This document shows positions 33,856-45,845 of a DNA stretch of 64,000 bases, in pieces. The stretch is from the NCBI RefSeq assembly GCF_014529535.1, contig NW_023503941.1, forward strand, positions 2,478,942 through 2,542,941, given 5' to 3'. Position 1 is the first letter of the stretch. The number at the start of each line of letters is the position of its first letter. The DNA comes from Bradysia coprophila. Its lineage: Eukaryota; Arthropoda; Insecta; Diptera; Sciaridae. Position numbers and translations under genes: made by a program. Under the pieces are notes generated by a model that was not told where the DNA came from, made no database searches, and worked only from the letters and a program-made list of their open reading frames with translations.

Positions 33856-34385
33856 TAAACATAGTTTTATTGTAATAGATGAGAGTGTGTTGATGAAAAC
33901 GTCACAACCGATTCATTTTTTAACAACCAATTGACTTGAATTGTCTCCCGACCGATTCATTATCTCACATCAATGCCCTCTCGTCGTATGCAATAAAAAT
34001 CATTTCTGTAACGACGCTGCGCAACGTGAACTTTCTCATACCCCATTTGGGTGACGTATGAAGTGTCTTTCTTCACTGGTTCACTGGGTGCTTTACTTTT
34101 CACTAGTGACGAAAAGTAGCTGCATTTCGTCACTAGTGACAAAAAGTAACAACACAAAAATATCCAGCCAAGTACACATATACATTAAAACATTAGCACC
34201 GTTTTATGAATATCGATACAGCCGAACGGAATTGATTGGACAGACTAACTAACAAAATTATTTGAAGAAAAAAAAACAATTTTCACCGAAATTCTGTGAA
34301 TTATTACAGAACCGGCGAGACACTAAATTTTTCTATTTACACTATGGCTATTAACCCTTAAAGGGTCGTTTATCTTACTTACGAA

Positions 34386-34620
34386 ATAACTGATATCGCT
34401 GAGGGTGACGCATTGTGCGCCGTACGCAAAAGTTTTATCAACAAAAAATTGACCCAAAAAATTTGTGAAAGAAAATTTTACAAAAAGAAATTTGCGTCAC
34501 AAGTGACAGATGTTAAGGAACGTATTGTTAGGAAAATGGTTGATAAATGTACTGAAAGAATTGAAACGTAAGAAAATCGAATCATCTGCCACTTGTAACC
34601 CAAATTTCTTGGAATCATTG
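34386..34620 (+). repeat. Diverged copy of the GTGACGC foldback
   Basis: Has AACTGATATCGCTGAGGGTG, GCCGTACGCAAAAG, TTTGCGTCACAAGTGACAGA and ATCTGCCACTTGTAAC in the order of 30096-30504. The far right arm is missing. Confidence 0.7.
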
Positions 34621-35145
34621 TGCCTTGTCCTGAGAAATTTGTGGACCAACGTTTTTCACGATGCGGTTTAATTCAGGCTGTAGGACTATGTATGTACGTG
34701 TGTATGAGAGGGTGTAAATTCGAAGAAATGTTTATATAATAACATTGTCGAAGATTCCGCGAATTTAGTCCGCGTTAGTTAAGTTTTTGGGATAATTTAG
34801 ACCAGAAATGCGTTTAGATACGCCTTCAGCATATATCAGTTGTTTGCTTTACTATGTGGAGGTAATAGGGCCATTCCTTCCCTAGGGAAAACCCTTTACC
34901 TCTCTCGTAAAGAATAGTATATTTCAACATACACCAATACACACAAGATGTGTGTGCACGCGCGGACGAAGTTCGAGTGTGTATTGGGGTATTTTGAAAG
35001 ATGTTTTTCTGTAATAGTGATAGTGTGTTGGTGCATTCCTTCCCAACCGTTACTTTCCTTCTCGACCGTTTACTTTCCCTACCTACCGATTCATATCATA
35101 GCTCACCAATACACTCTCACGTATACAGAAAAAATAGCATCCTGC
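34621..35145. other. Gene-free stretch
   Basis: TG-rich blocks around 34940-35000 and CCGATTCAT-type blocks near 35090 also occur at 33850-33960, so an old dispersed repeat is likely. No gene. Confidence 0.4.
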
Positions 35146-35257
35146 ACACGGTAAATAATTTGATAGCTCGTATCACGATGTGTAAAAGAATCCCAAGGCT
35201 TTAGCCCGAGGTACTTTTACTCATTGTGATACGAGCTATCAAATTATTTCACGTGTA
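35146..35257. repeat. Strong inverted repeat (AATAATTTGATAGCTCGTAT)
   Basis: The left arm ACACGGTAAATAATTTGATA continues AGCTCGTATCACGATG. The right arm is its near-perfect complement, ending ATCAAATTATTTCACGTGT. It encloses a short loop. It is MITE-like. Confidence 0.85.
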
Positions 35258-35559
35258 TTGTACGGCGTTTTTCAAGACGAGCGAGGGAAAGTCTACTATA
35301 CCTGACTATTAACTCTGGCTATTGCGGTGTTTTATAGTAAAATTTCTGTTAAAACTGTAATCTGTTGAAGTAACCGATTCGCTCTCAATTTGTAGAAAGT
35401 ATAATTCGATCCATACAAGTGACAGATTCTCTACAACAATATTGGTGATATGCTTGCTTGCCTGTGAAATCAACATCCTTTCATAATACATGTCGTTCTG
35501 CCGCATATATTATTTACCATGGCCCCGAGTTCCGATTTTCTTTTTTCATTTCAAATGGA

Positions 35560-37009
35560 ATCCCAACAAAAATCTCTTCGAGAAAAGTGTGACGCAGTCT
35601 TTGAAATACAATTTCTAAAATGAATGATATCGCTAAAGTTGACGCTTTCAGCTTCGTTACGCAAAAATTAAATTTTACACCCAATTTTAGTTCAAACAAG
35701 CTGGCTTAGGTTTTCTCATCATCTGCCAAATAATTTTTACAAAAAAAAAATTAGACTGGAAACAACCAAAATTTTACCAAAAAAATCTGCGTCGCAAAGT
35801 GGCAGATGTTCAGGAACAGACCAGCAAGAAAATTTATCTGCCACATGCGACGCAGATTTTTTTGGTAAAATTTTGGTTGTTTCCAGTCTAAATTTTTTTT
35901 CGAAAATTTGACGAAATTCGAAATATTGACAAAATTTGACGAAATTCGAAAATGTGACAAAATTTGACGAAATTCGAAAACTTGACAAAATTTGACGAAA
36001 TTTGAAAATTTGACGAAATTCGAAAATTTGACGAAATTTGACGAAATTTGAAAATTTGACGAAATTCGAAAATTTAACGAAATTCGAAAATTTGACGAAA
36101 TTCGAAAATTTGACGAAATTCGAAAATTTAACGAAATTCGAAAATTTGACGAAGAAAGTAATTCTCTATCTGCCACCATTCAAGAAATATCTCCAAAACC
36201 CCAATCCACCCATTTCCAACTTTCGACATTTTTCACAAATGCCCTTCTTTTCTACTCGTAAAACTCTGAGACTTTGCCGAAGAAAGTAACTCTCTATCTT
36301 TCATAACCAACGCTCGAGTAGCTCAAAATTTGGTCAACTGTAGCTCAAACGAATCTGCCCCGATTTTTGTTTTGTTCGAATCGTGTTACGAATACCTTTC
36401 ATTTGATGGGTCGCACGCCTCTGTAGCTTTCAATACAGCTAAGCTACAGCCGAAAACGCGTTCCCGACCCTCGAAAACCACACTCAGAAACCACTTTGAG
36501 CCCAATAAAACAAAATTCTGGTTTTTCCTGGGGTAATGGCGTATCACATTTTCATTTTTATGACCACCCTGAGGTTCCTGCAAAATTTCATGGAGATTGG
36601 CTGACTAGTTTCCGAGATCGACCGTCGATAGATAGACAGATAGACAGATAGATAGACAGATAGATAGACAGATAGACAGATAGATAGACAGATAGACAGA
36701 AATATACAGAGTAAGTTGAAAGATTTTGATTGTTTGGAAAACGTTAATTTGGTGCATTTTCTATCAAAATGACCAACTTCAAAACGATGTATCTCCGGCA
36801 ATTTTAAAGTTACATAGTCGAGTGATAGCTCGTTTTGCTCGTATTTGAAGCGCGAACAAGATAGAATAGGATTTGTGGTGATACAGGCCAAAGGAAAGAA
36901 ACTTAAATTCTCGCCTATATATTAGTTGCCGCGTCTCAAAAAAAATTCTTCGTTCTTTTTTTGGAAGTTAGACTGCGTCAAGTCCTCCGCTAACGCTCCG
37001 GACATGATC
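35560..37009 (+). repeat. Composite repeat family, copy 2
   Basis: The same order as copy 1, but the outer part of the right foldback arm is missing. The minisatellite (about 35896-36150, unit GACGAAATTCGAAAATTT) starts where the complement of TTTTTTTTGGT would continue. The 3' module ends GCTCCGGACATGATC. Its GATAGACA microsatellite is expanded to about 70 bp (36627-36702), against about 15-20 bp in the other copies. Confidence 0.9.
36627..36702 (+). repeat. (GATAGACA)n microsatellite inside composite copy 2
   Basis: Mixed GATA/GACA tetramers at the point where copies 1 and 3 have only two to four tetramers. Confidence 0.95.
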
Positions 37010-38130
37010 GTGAGAAAATCTTTTTTTTTAAAGAGACAAAGAAGTTCAAATTTTTGACATGTTTGCCCTGCTTCAACCCCTCGATTCAAATCCTCTTTTA
37101 TGCGTTTCAATTCAAGGCATTCAACTCAACTCTCATAGTGTGTGCGAAATGAATGAATTGTATAACACCGGAGGTATACCTATAAGATACGCATTATTAA
37201 ATCTACGACGTGAAGAAAAGGGTATAACAACGTATAATAAGTTCGCAAGAACATTCCCATATACATAACCGAATGGATTTTGATTTTAATATTAGATTTG
37301 GTTGGTTGGTTGGTTGGTCGTTGTTGTAATTATTTTTTTATAAGACAACAAGTTACCGAAATCGTAAATTCTCACGAACTTCATGGAACACTCACATACC
37401 AGTTGTATTGTGTCTGTGTGTAAATAGCATTGTGACGGTATATATATTTGGGTAGAAAGCAAGTTTTTGATGCAAGCACCTCTATACACACAGTGTTAAC
37501 AAAACCATCCCCTTCATTAGTTATGATTAAAATTTATGGGTGTAATTTAAGTGTATTTTATGCATTATAATGGAAAGTGTATTTGGATACCAGCAGAGGA
37601 AGACATTCATTTATAATACGGGCATCGCGTGCCTGATTCATTTTTACATATTTTCACCGACCAGTATTCCAAATGATTTGATTATCAATAAATAGCCAAA
37701 CAAAAACATATTTTAACTCTCCCTCACTAAGTAAATGCCGGGCCGAAAAGAGTAGAATGAGAGAGAGAGAGAACGTTTACGGTTTTAATAATCATAAACC
37801 GCAAACATTTCATTCAACTTCATTTTCGAAATTGTGTTCGATGTGAGAACTATAGTTTAATTGCATGGGAAGGACACAGGGCGTAGCGGAATGGCTGATA
37901 TGCATAGAGCACATTACATGACTGAAAAAGCGGCTGTCGTCTTATAGACAGGTCAAAAGTTTAGTCACAATAATCACCAAAAGATAGAGTTCAGGCGGTG
38001 TGTCCCGAATAGTCACTTACGACTCATCAATTTTCCTACCTTAGGTTTTGATTTGTGGGATGGCTCTAATGGGGGAATATCTCCGACGAGTCGTCCACTC
38101 TTGTAAATTATACGAATGAGTCGACTAATG
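37010..38130. other. Gene-free stretch
   Basis: Holds a GGTT repeat (about 37300-37318) and a GA repeat (about 37760-37770). A 69-residue frame at 37059-37268 has no support. Confidence 0.45.
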
Positions 38131-38380
38131 GACAGGATGGTTCAGTGGCTACATACACTAACCTTCCACCAAAATGATCGGGGTTCGACTTCGTGTCCGA
38201 ATTGAATTTGTCTTGCGATTGTATCGCATTGGTAACGTCCTAAAGTTTACTCAAACTTCATAATTTGGATAATTGCAGTACATTGGGGGGTTGCAACGAT
38301 TTATACGCCCTGAATGTCTCGGATGACGTAACCCAAATATGATGAATTTCTGTGCATAATGTCAAGTCTACATTTAGGCG
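38131..38380 (+). mobile_element. tRNA-derived SINE, copy A
   Basis: The tRNA-like head has an A box (TGGTTCAGTGG, 38138-38148) and a degenerate B box (GGTTCGACTTC from 38182). A body of about 170 bp follows, with GCATTGGTAACGTCCT and TGACGTAACCCAAATA, ending CATTTAGGCG. The copy at 51281-51534 on the other strand matches through head and body. There is no poly(A) tail. An inverted-repeat element starts immediately after it. Confidence 0.85.
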
Positions 38381-38382
38381 TT

Positions 38383-38636
38383 TGACGTTGTCATTATTGA
38401 CATCTGAAAATGTTTGTCATAACCTCAATTTAAAACGTGAACTGAACACAAAACTTGTCTTTAAACCATTAATTTTGAATAATATTACAGTGTTATCGTA
38501 TCCTTATTGTAATATTTACGATAATACTGTAATGTCATTCAAAATTAATTGTTTTAAGACAAGTTTTGTGTCCAGTTCACGTTTTAAATTGAGGTTGTGA
38601 CGAAATTTTTCAGATGTCAAAAATGACAACGTCAAA
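38383..38636. mobile_element. Foldback element (GACGTTGTCATT)
   Basis: The arms TGACGTTGTCATTATTGACA ... CTCAATTTAAAACGTGAACT and the complement ending AAAATGACAACGTCAA are nearly identical. The core has ACGATAATACTGTAAT. It abuts SINE copy A. Confidence 0.85.
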
Positions 38637-38689
38637 AATGTCAATGTCAAAACTGTCACTTCACGACAGAAAATTTCGATGTGGTTTGA

Positions 38690-39085
38690 ATCTTAACTCT
38701 TACAACGAAAAGATGACATCTGTCTCTACAAAAGAAGCACAGTGCCTACTGATATTGAGTATGGCAAAGCTGAGACTCAACGATAGAGTTGAGGCAAAAA
38801 ATGTCTACTCATTTCTGAACAAACGATGCGTTGATGGGATCGACAATAATGCTGCGTTTTCCATTGTTTAACTTGTGGTGAATATCGAAATTATTAAACA
38901 TTTTCCACCTCAACTCTATCGTTAAGTCTCAGCTTTGTCATCCTCAATATCAGTAGGCACTGCGTTTCTTTTGTAAAAACAGATGACATCTTTTCGTTGT
39001 ATGAGTTAATCCTAAGCGGTGGCTCATATCGCTAAAACCTCCAAATTGGACACTTGTCAATTCAGTGTTCATGCTAGGAGCAGTG
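38690..39085. repeat. Foldback element (CAACGAAAAGATGACATC)
   Basis: Left arm about 38700-38800 (CAACGAAAAGATGACATCTG, CAGTGCCTACTGATATTGAG, CTCAACGATAGAGTTGAGG). Right arm about 38905-39002 with the complements. The right part also matches 31796-31925. The plus-strand frame 38614-38871 runs through the left arm and is not taken as a gene. Confidence 0.8.
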
Positions 39086-40459
39086 GTGTGGTCCTACTCG
39101 CTCAGCTAACTACGACAAGAGAATTTTGTTTTTTATTTTGTTTGTCCGTGTGTTTTCCGCCTGAAGACAACATAGGATTTCGAAACGTTCACAATCTGAT
39201 TTTTTTCCCATTCACACGCTCCAGCATCGAATTAATTTTGCTTTTCCCCCTTAAAATCATTTCTAAACACTAAATTCGACATAATAAAACGTAAATCAGA
39301 ATGAACTGCCCCTTCTGAATATTGTATGCCGAGTAAATTGTATAATTTATACCTACCATCGACTCACAATCCAACGTTTCCTTCGTTTCTTTCTTTCTTT
39401 CCGACGACCTGCAAATTACAATTTATGTTAAAAGGTAAATGGAGCGCCCTCCCTCTCTCTATATATTTAGCCATTCGCATAAATTCCCATGTATTCGTTC
39501 TAGTTTTCTCTACCCTTCTTCCGTTACGCCAATCTTTTTATCAATCGATCTTGTTTGTCCGTAATTGAACGAACGTTCGTTCTTATACTTGCATTGACCG
39601 AGATTGTAATGCGTCGAATAGATAGACAAATAAGAAAAATTGTTGAATGAACAACAAAATGTGGACAAAGCGAATCAGATCCATATTGTCTTATTGTACC
39701 ACATTGCACGAACCCTTGTCTCAAGAAACCACATCAAAAACTGACATAATCTGATATTGACTGAACATTTCAATGGGTTCGGTAATTTTGTGTATTTTCC
39801 TCTTTTTTTTCGCAATTTTTTTTTCTCTCTTTTGCCATCTCGTCAAATATTTTCCACTATTCTGAGTTTTAAACAGATCGAGTATTTTAAGCCATATGGA
39901 GGTTATACACTCCGTTTCATGTCTTTATGGCTTTCAGAATCATTTTGTATTATAAAATTGGAATTGCTTTTCTTTTGAAGAAGAAAGAACGAGGGTGAAA
40001 GTGTAAAATGGAAGAATAATATCGAGACGAAGAAAAAGTTCACAAGTAAAACTAATTCACATTCACAGCATAATGAATGGGACTGGGGAAGGGGGGTACT
40101 TTTCCATTTCTTTTCCTTTAAATAAATGTGCAAGATGTTCGAAATTATTGGTGATTGTAATTTCTTGCTGGAGAATGTCATCATTTTCGATTGTTAAAAT
40201 TTTAACATTTTTGCGGCATGTTTCCTTTTCTCGCAATATTCTCAAGAATTTCGATTTTTTTTTCTTTCTGAATGACCGCTGACGTAACGGTTTACGGTTT
40301 ACGTAAAAATGTACTGAAACAATAGGTTTGTTCATAGTTTATAGTCATTTGATTACCCTAGGGTCGAAAGTGGCTTATTACATTAGTAGGGAAGACAAGA
40401 GCATTGGTTTGGGAAGTCACATCTTGTAAAATCCATTACAAAACTCGGAATAGAAATGA
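39086..40459. other. Gene-free stretch
   Basis: AT-rich with T-runs. Open frames are Phe/Ser-rich or Lys-rich artefacts. Confidence 0.45.
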
Positions 40460-40625
40460 AAAGTCACGGCTTTGCCTCGGATTAAGAAACTTCACACGAA
40501 ACCTGGACCGTTCAACCATTTTTTATCCCTGGTACAGTAATCTACTATTACACAACCAGGGATAAAAAGATGAAAAGTCGAGTTTTCGTGTGAATTTTGT
40601 TGATCCGAGGCGAGGTCGAGTAATG
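40460..40625. repeat. Inverted repeat with ACCAGGGATAAAA core
   Basis: TTTTTATCCCTGGT (about 40519) pairs with ACCAGGGATAAAAA (about 40556). The outer arms pair CACACGAAA with TTTCGTGTG and GCCTCGGATTAA with TTGATCCGAGGC. It is MITE-like. Confidence 0.7.
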
Positions 40626-40729
40626 GATCTGACAAGCTAAGACCGTCGAAAGTTCATGGAACTGACGAAATCTAATGTCGATCCGCACGCATGTAAAGGA
40701 TGTACATTTCTATCTGTAGATATGTAACA

Positions 40730-41559
40730 CAGGCATGAGCGCCGACGGAGAAACCTCGGCGGCGGCTAGCCGAAAAAAATTTCTCGGCGGCGGCGAAAAA
40801 ATCGGCTTGAGCCGGCTTAAAACGGCTCGGCTGGAGGTTCCTTTTAACTTTTTTTTTAAATAAAAACGTTTCGATAAATTCATGGAAAATGAACTAGTAA
40901 GCATGAAAATGAAATTGTACGGAAAGCGAAAATGTAGGTAGATTAGGTTGTTCAAAGTACAAGTGGAACTGGTCTTGTTACAAGCAAGTCTCAGTCTAAG
41001 GTTCACTACCACGTCAAGTTTTATTGCCTCAAAACTTGAACTAAATGGAAAATCATGCTCCGGCACACTCATTTAACTCATTAAGAAAATGGTTTTCGAG
41101 AAGAAATCGAAAGCTCACGAAAATCAAGTAAAAATTGAAAAGAAAAAAAAATCGAGAAAATTCGCAAAGATCGATAAAGTTTTCTCAAATTTGTGAATTA
41201 ACTGATTGTGCGCCTTCGGCTCGTTCCGCACAGGTCATACTTGCCAAAACAACAAACTTAGAAGCGAGGACGTAATATACCATTCTGGAAAATTCATGAA
41301 AATTCAAGAAAATTTTCAAAATTTTCTTAATTTTGAAAAAAAAAAATCAAAATGTACTTGAGCTGCTTAGGATCAACAGGAATCTCGGTTTTCAAAATTA
41401 TTTCACCCATTCACCTTTCGAAATCTTTATTTCATTTTCCAGCCGTTTCAAGCCGGCTTGAGCCGTGTTTTTGGCACCGGCTCGGCTGCGGCGCGGCTTG
41501 CTCAAAAATGGCCGCCGGCGGCTTAATCGGCGGCTTATTTTCGGCGGCGCTCATGCCTG
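40730..41559. mobile_element. GC-rich-ended hAT-like foldback with 8-bp TSD
   Basis: 830 bp. The left end is CAGGCATGAGCGCCG and the complement of the right end is the same. ATGTAACA is duplicated at 40722-40729 and 41560-41567. The arms are unusually GC-rich (CGGCGGCGGC, AGCCGGCTTGAGCCG) against an AT-rich interior. The CAGG start and 8-bp duplication fit hAT. No transposase was seen. Confidence 0.92.
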
Positions 41560-41567
41560 ATGTAACA

Positions 41568-43079
41568 TCAAATCTTTGTCATTTTACGTTTTTACAAAGG
41601 ACAAGCGTATTAGGAGACAGAGTCATTGAATCTGTGACTAATTTTGTTTACTGATGTTTCACACAATTTTGTTTGTCCATTTTTTCGTTTCGAGTTACAT
41701 TTTGCAAATTGTCCTTCATTTCGCTTATTGAGGGAAGAGAGAAGGAAATTCCAAGAGGAGCGAAGTTTTGCAGCCACGAATCGCTAGAAATGAGATTTTC
41801 TATTTCCTTCCAGAGGGGACACAACGTTTTTCATATGTGCGAGGTGTGATTAACCGTTTTTCCTCACTAAACAAAATATATCAATTTGTTGCAAAATTTG
41901 TCCAAACAGAATCCAAACGGCGGAAGTGCTCTATTTTCACCTGTCAAAGTAAGAGGGGAGAAAATATACATTTTCTGTTCGAAACTGTCATCAAACAAAG
42001 AGTCCACCAAACATAATGTTTGCATTGCCTTACAAGGTTAATCACATCGCAGATATGCAAAATAGGCATTTTCTCACCTCAACTAAAGCATCGGGAGCCG
42101 ATGTTGAAAATCGTTGTGTTGACGTCGACTCGGAAAAGAGTAGAAAATTTTCAGTTTCTCGGGTGACATGTGTCCTTGCTACAATGACTTTTACCGCTCA
42201 ATTTAGATAATTATTTCGTTGACAGCAGTGAACAAAATATTTTCCTTTTTCTGCAATAAGAAACATGGACTCTTTAACCGCGCCAACGTCTACATCTCTG
42301 TTAAACATACCGTCCTAATTAGTCAAAATATTGTTTAGGAAAATGTCGTACTCGAGGTACAAAAACTGTTCGAAACCATATATGACAACAGTCCTTCGTT
42401 GGTAGCGTTGACTACGTCTCATACAATTTTGACATGCTATTGACTCAAAATCAGTGTTACCAACACATGTTTTTTTAGCGTACGTGTTTCTTCTGCATGT
42501 CGTATATTAATCTCTCCTTTATATATGTCGAACCGAAGATCGACACAAGACAATGTACATGTCCAGAACGTACTTTTCTCGTAGATCAGCCAATAACTAA
42601 TAAATCTTCACCGGGTCTTAAGGCCCGGTGTCATAATTTCTTTCTTATAAAAATGATTGCGAGGTAGTAGACTCACATCGCACATGTAATATCACCGTAA
42701 ATCATCCATAAATATTACACACATCCCCGTTCCGTCTTCATGTATGTTGTGGACATTGTTTATTTATAAAGAAAATATTAAAGAGAAGAAAAAAATCATT
42801 TTCGCCAATGTTTATAACACAGCAACAAGCAATGCTTATAGAAATGACTTAGTCCACAATAAATAAAAGAAGAAAACGAACGAGGAAAAAAAACTCTCCC
42901 TTACACTTAAATTGTATATAATAGCCGAAGGAGCAATGGGAAAAAAAATTGTTACGAGAAATCGTATCGCATAATAGCACAAAAGTCAAATAATCCGGGC
43001 AGATGTTTCTACTATTCACAGCGCGAGCAAATGAAATTTATTGGCAAAAAAAGTGCGTCTTTAAATGCGTGAGAAAAAT
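41568..43079. other. Gene-free stretch
   Basis: Frames at 41768-42016 and 42016-42210 are short and unsupported. No repeat was recognised. Confidence 0.4.
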
Positions 43080-43590
43080 ACAACGGAATTTAAGAGTCAT
43101 ATCGCGAATTGTTCGCACAATTTGTATGGAGAATAAATTCAACGTATCCGGACTTTTGAAGAATATGGTATCCATCGAATCCTTGCTTAATTACAAGTTC
43201 AACGAGTACATCTCGCCTCGGAAATGTCGTTTTCGTGCCCTGATTATCTCGGGTAATAAGCCGTCGACTTCGTTCAAATTTTAGGCGATCGTAGTGCTAG
43301 ACTAGGCCGATCACACAATATATCAAATATGTCGAACGGTTGGCTGTACTGGCTTCAGTGACTGTATTAGCGAACGTGGCGGTTGAGGGTTCCATTGGAA
43401 GGTATAGACTCCCTACTTCCTAAAAGTATAAAAACTTGTGTTGGATGGACTATTGGCTGTCAAAAATAGGGCAATTTCTAAAATGTCACTGAGCACACCA
43501 AAGAAATTTCGACCGGCTTGTCTACCACTTTCATTTTCATCTTAAATTTAATTTACAGAGTTGTTTGATACTTCAGATTTCCAATGATGA
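43080..43590 (+). pseudogene. Duplicated segment with coding-like blocks, copy 1
   Basis: An open block (LLKNMVSIESLLNYKFNEY, at about 43156-43215) and a later block in the region 43445-43545 (LDGLLAVKNRAISKMSLSTP) reappear on the opposite strand at 48600-48940. There they are joined in one frame. Here about 160 bp lie between them with a stop. The family was not recognised. It could be an unannotated gene with an intron, or an old element. Confidence 0.4.
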
Positions 43591-43677
43591 CTAGGTGTAT
43601 CCCGTTCGACTTCGGACGAACCAAATTGACACTCTGCTGCTGCGCTATTCACTTACTTACATCACTTCACAATAACA

Positions 43678-45336
43678 ATCCCAACAAAAATCTCTTCGAG
43701 AAAAGTGTGACGCAGTCTTTGAAATACAATTTCTAAAATGAATGATATCGCTAGAGTTGACGCTTTCAGCTTCGTTACGCAAAAATTAAATTTTACACCC
43801 AATTAGTTCAAACAAGCTGGCTTAGGTTTTCTCATCATCTGCCAAATAATTTTTACCAAAAAAAAATTTGACTGGAAACGACCAAAATTTTACCAAAAAA
43901 ATCTGTGTCGCAAAGTGGCAAATGTTCAGGAACAGACCAGCAAGAAAATTTATCTGCCGCATGCGACGCAGATTTTTTTGGTAAAATTTTGGTTGTTTCC
44001 AGTCAAATTTTTTTTGTAAAAATTATTTGGCAGATGATGAGAAAAACTAAGCCAGCTTGTTTGAACTAATTGGGTGTAAAATTTAATTTTTGCGTAACGA
44101 AGCTGAAAGCGTCAACTCTAGCGATATCATTCATTTTAGAAATTGTATTTCAAAGATTTCAAAGACTGCGTCACACTTTTCTCGAAGAGATTTTTGTTGG
44201 GATATCAGTCCTTTTAGAAGTGTAGTCAACACTGCTTTTTATAACAGTTTACAGTTTTAATTCAAAATTTTTACGAAAATCGAACATTTGACGAAATTTG
44301 AAAATTTGACGAAATTCGAAAATCTGACGAAATTCAGAAAATTTGACGAAAATCGAAAATTTGACGAAATTCCAAAATCTGACGAAATTCAGAAAATTTG
44401 ACGAAAATCGAAAATTTGACGAAATTCCAAAATCTGACGAAATTCAGAAAATTTGACGAAAATCGAAAATTGGACGAAATTAGAAAATTTGACGAAGAAA
44501 GTAATTCTCTATCTGCCACCATTCAAGAAATATCTCCAAAACCCCAATTGACCCACCCATTTCCAACTTTCGACATTTTTCACATATGCCCCTCTGTTCT
44601 ACTCGTAAAACTCTGAGACTTTGCCGAAGAAAGTAACTCTCTATCTCTCATAACCCAAAAAAATATTAGTCCTTTCATCCTACGCTCGAGTAGCTCAAAA
44701 TTTGGTCACTCTAATCACTCTAGCTCAAACGAATCTGACCCGATTTTTTTAATTATTTTTTTGTTCGAATCGTGTTACGAATACATTCCATTTGATGGGT
44801 CGCACGCCTCTGTAGGTTTCAATACAGCTAAGATACAGCCGAAAACGCGTTCCCGACCCTCGAAAACCACACTCAGAAACCACTTCGAGGCCAATAAAAC
44901 AAAATTCTGGTTTTTCCTGGGGTAATGGCGTATCACATTTTCATTTTTATGCCCACCCTGAGGTTCCTGCAAAATTTCATGTAGATTGGCTGACTTGTTT
45001 CCGAGATCGACCGTCGATAGATAGATAGAAACATACAGAGTAAGTTGAAAGATTTTGATTGTTTGGAAAACGTTAATTTGGTGTATTTTCTATCAAAATG
45101 ACCAACTTCAAAACGATGTATCTCCGGCAATTTTAAGCCTACATAGTCGAGTGATAGCTCGTTTTGCTCGTATTTGAAGCGTGAATAAGATAGAATAGGA
45201 TTTGTGGTGATACAGGCCAAAGGAAAGAAACTTAAATTCTCGCCTATATATAGTTGCCGCGTCTCAAAAAAATTTCTTCGTTCTTTTTTTGGAAGTTAGA
45301 CTGCGTCAAGTCCTCCGATATCGCTCCGGACATGAT
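43678..45336 (+). repeat. Composite repeat family, copy 3
   Basis: The most complete copy. The foldback at 43678-44204 is a full palindrome (ATCCCAACAAAAATCTCTTC at one end, its complement at the other). The minisatellite at about 44262-44493 has longer-period units with GACGAAATTCAGAAAATTT. The 3' module is about 44494-45336. Direct continuation into LINE-like sequence follows. Confidence 0.92.
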
Positions 45337-45354
45337 TTTCGTAATAGGTGCATC

Positions 45355-45790
45355 ATCTTATATTATATCAAGCCAATTTCAAAGTTTTTTCATGCCTTGG
45401 GCACAAATTACGGCCATCAGCATGAAAAGTTGTATACGCATCTGTTGTAGACGGTATATTTTAGGCACTTTCGCTTGTCGCCCTCACTTCGTTCGGGCTA
45501 CAACTCGCGAAATTCGTCCCATTTTAGAGATTCTACGATGCAACTATTGATTGAGCCAAGGCATTCCAATGTGTATTTAACTAATCAGTCATTAGCTCGT
45601 CTAATTAGGCTCATTAATGAATATAAAACGGAAGTGACAAAGTGTCATAATAGATTGTCTTTTAAAAGTGAGATTATTGATAAATTAGGTATTAATCTGC
45701 TGTGATTGTTTGTAAAGCTTTATTGTATTAGTTAACTATGTTTGTATCTACGTCTTTGGCGGTGGAAATAAATTCAATTCAATTCAAAGA
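45355..45790 (+). mobile_element. Probable 3' end of a non-LTR retrotransposon
   Basis: The open frame 45475-45705 ends ...FKSEIIDKLGINLL and is followed by a short untranslated stretch finishing with a tandem ATTCA tail (GGAAATAAATTCAATTCAAT). A short 3' coding remnant plus a simple-repeat tail is typical of 5'-truncated CR1/L2-like insertions. No reverse transcriptase motif is left, so the call rests on structure. Confidence 0.4.
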
Positions 45791-45845
45791 CATTTCTTTA
45801 AACTTAAGATGTGTTTATGTTCACACCATCGATGCGCATGCTTAT

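Noticed and set aside
38614..38871. 85-codon plus-strand frame
   Set aside because: It lies across two foldback arms. The frame is a by-product of the repeats.
42661..42682. let-7-like GAGGTAGTAG string
   Set aside because: Only ten bases match, the following bases differ, and no paired hairpin arm was seen.
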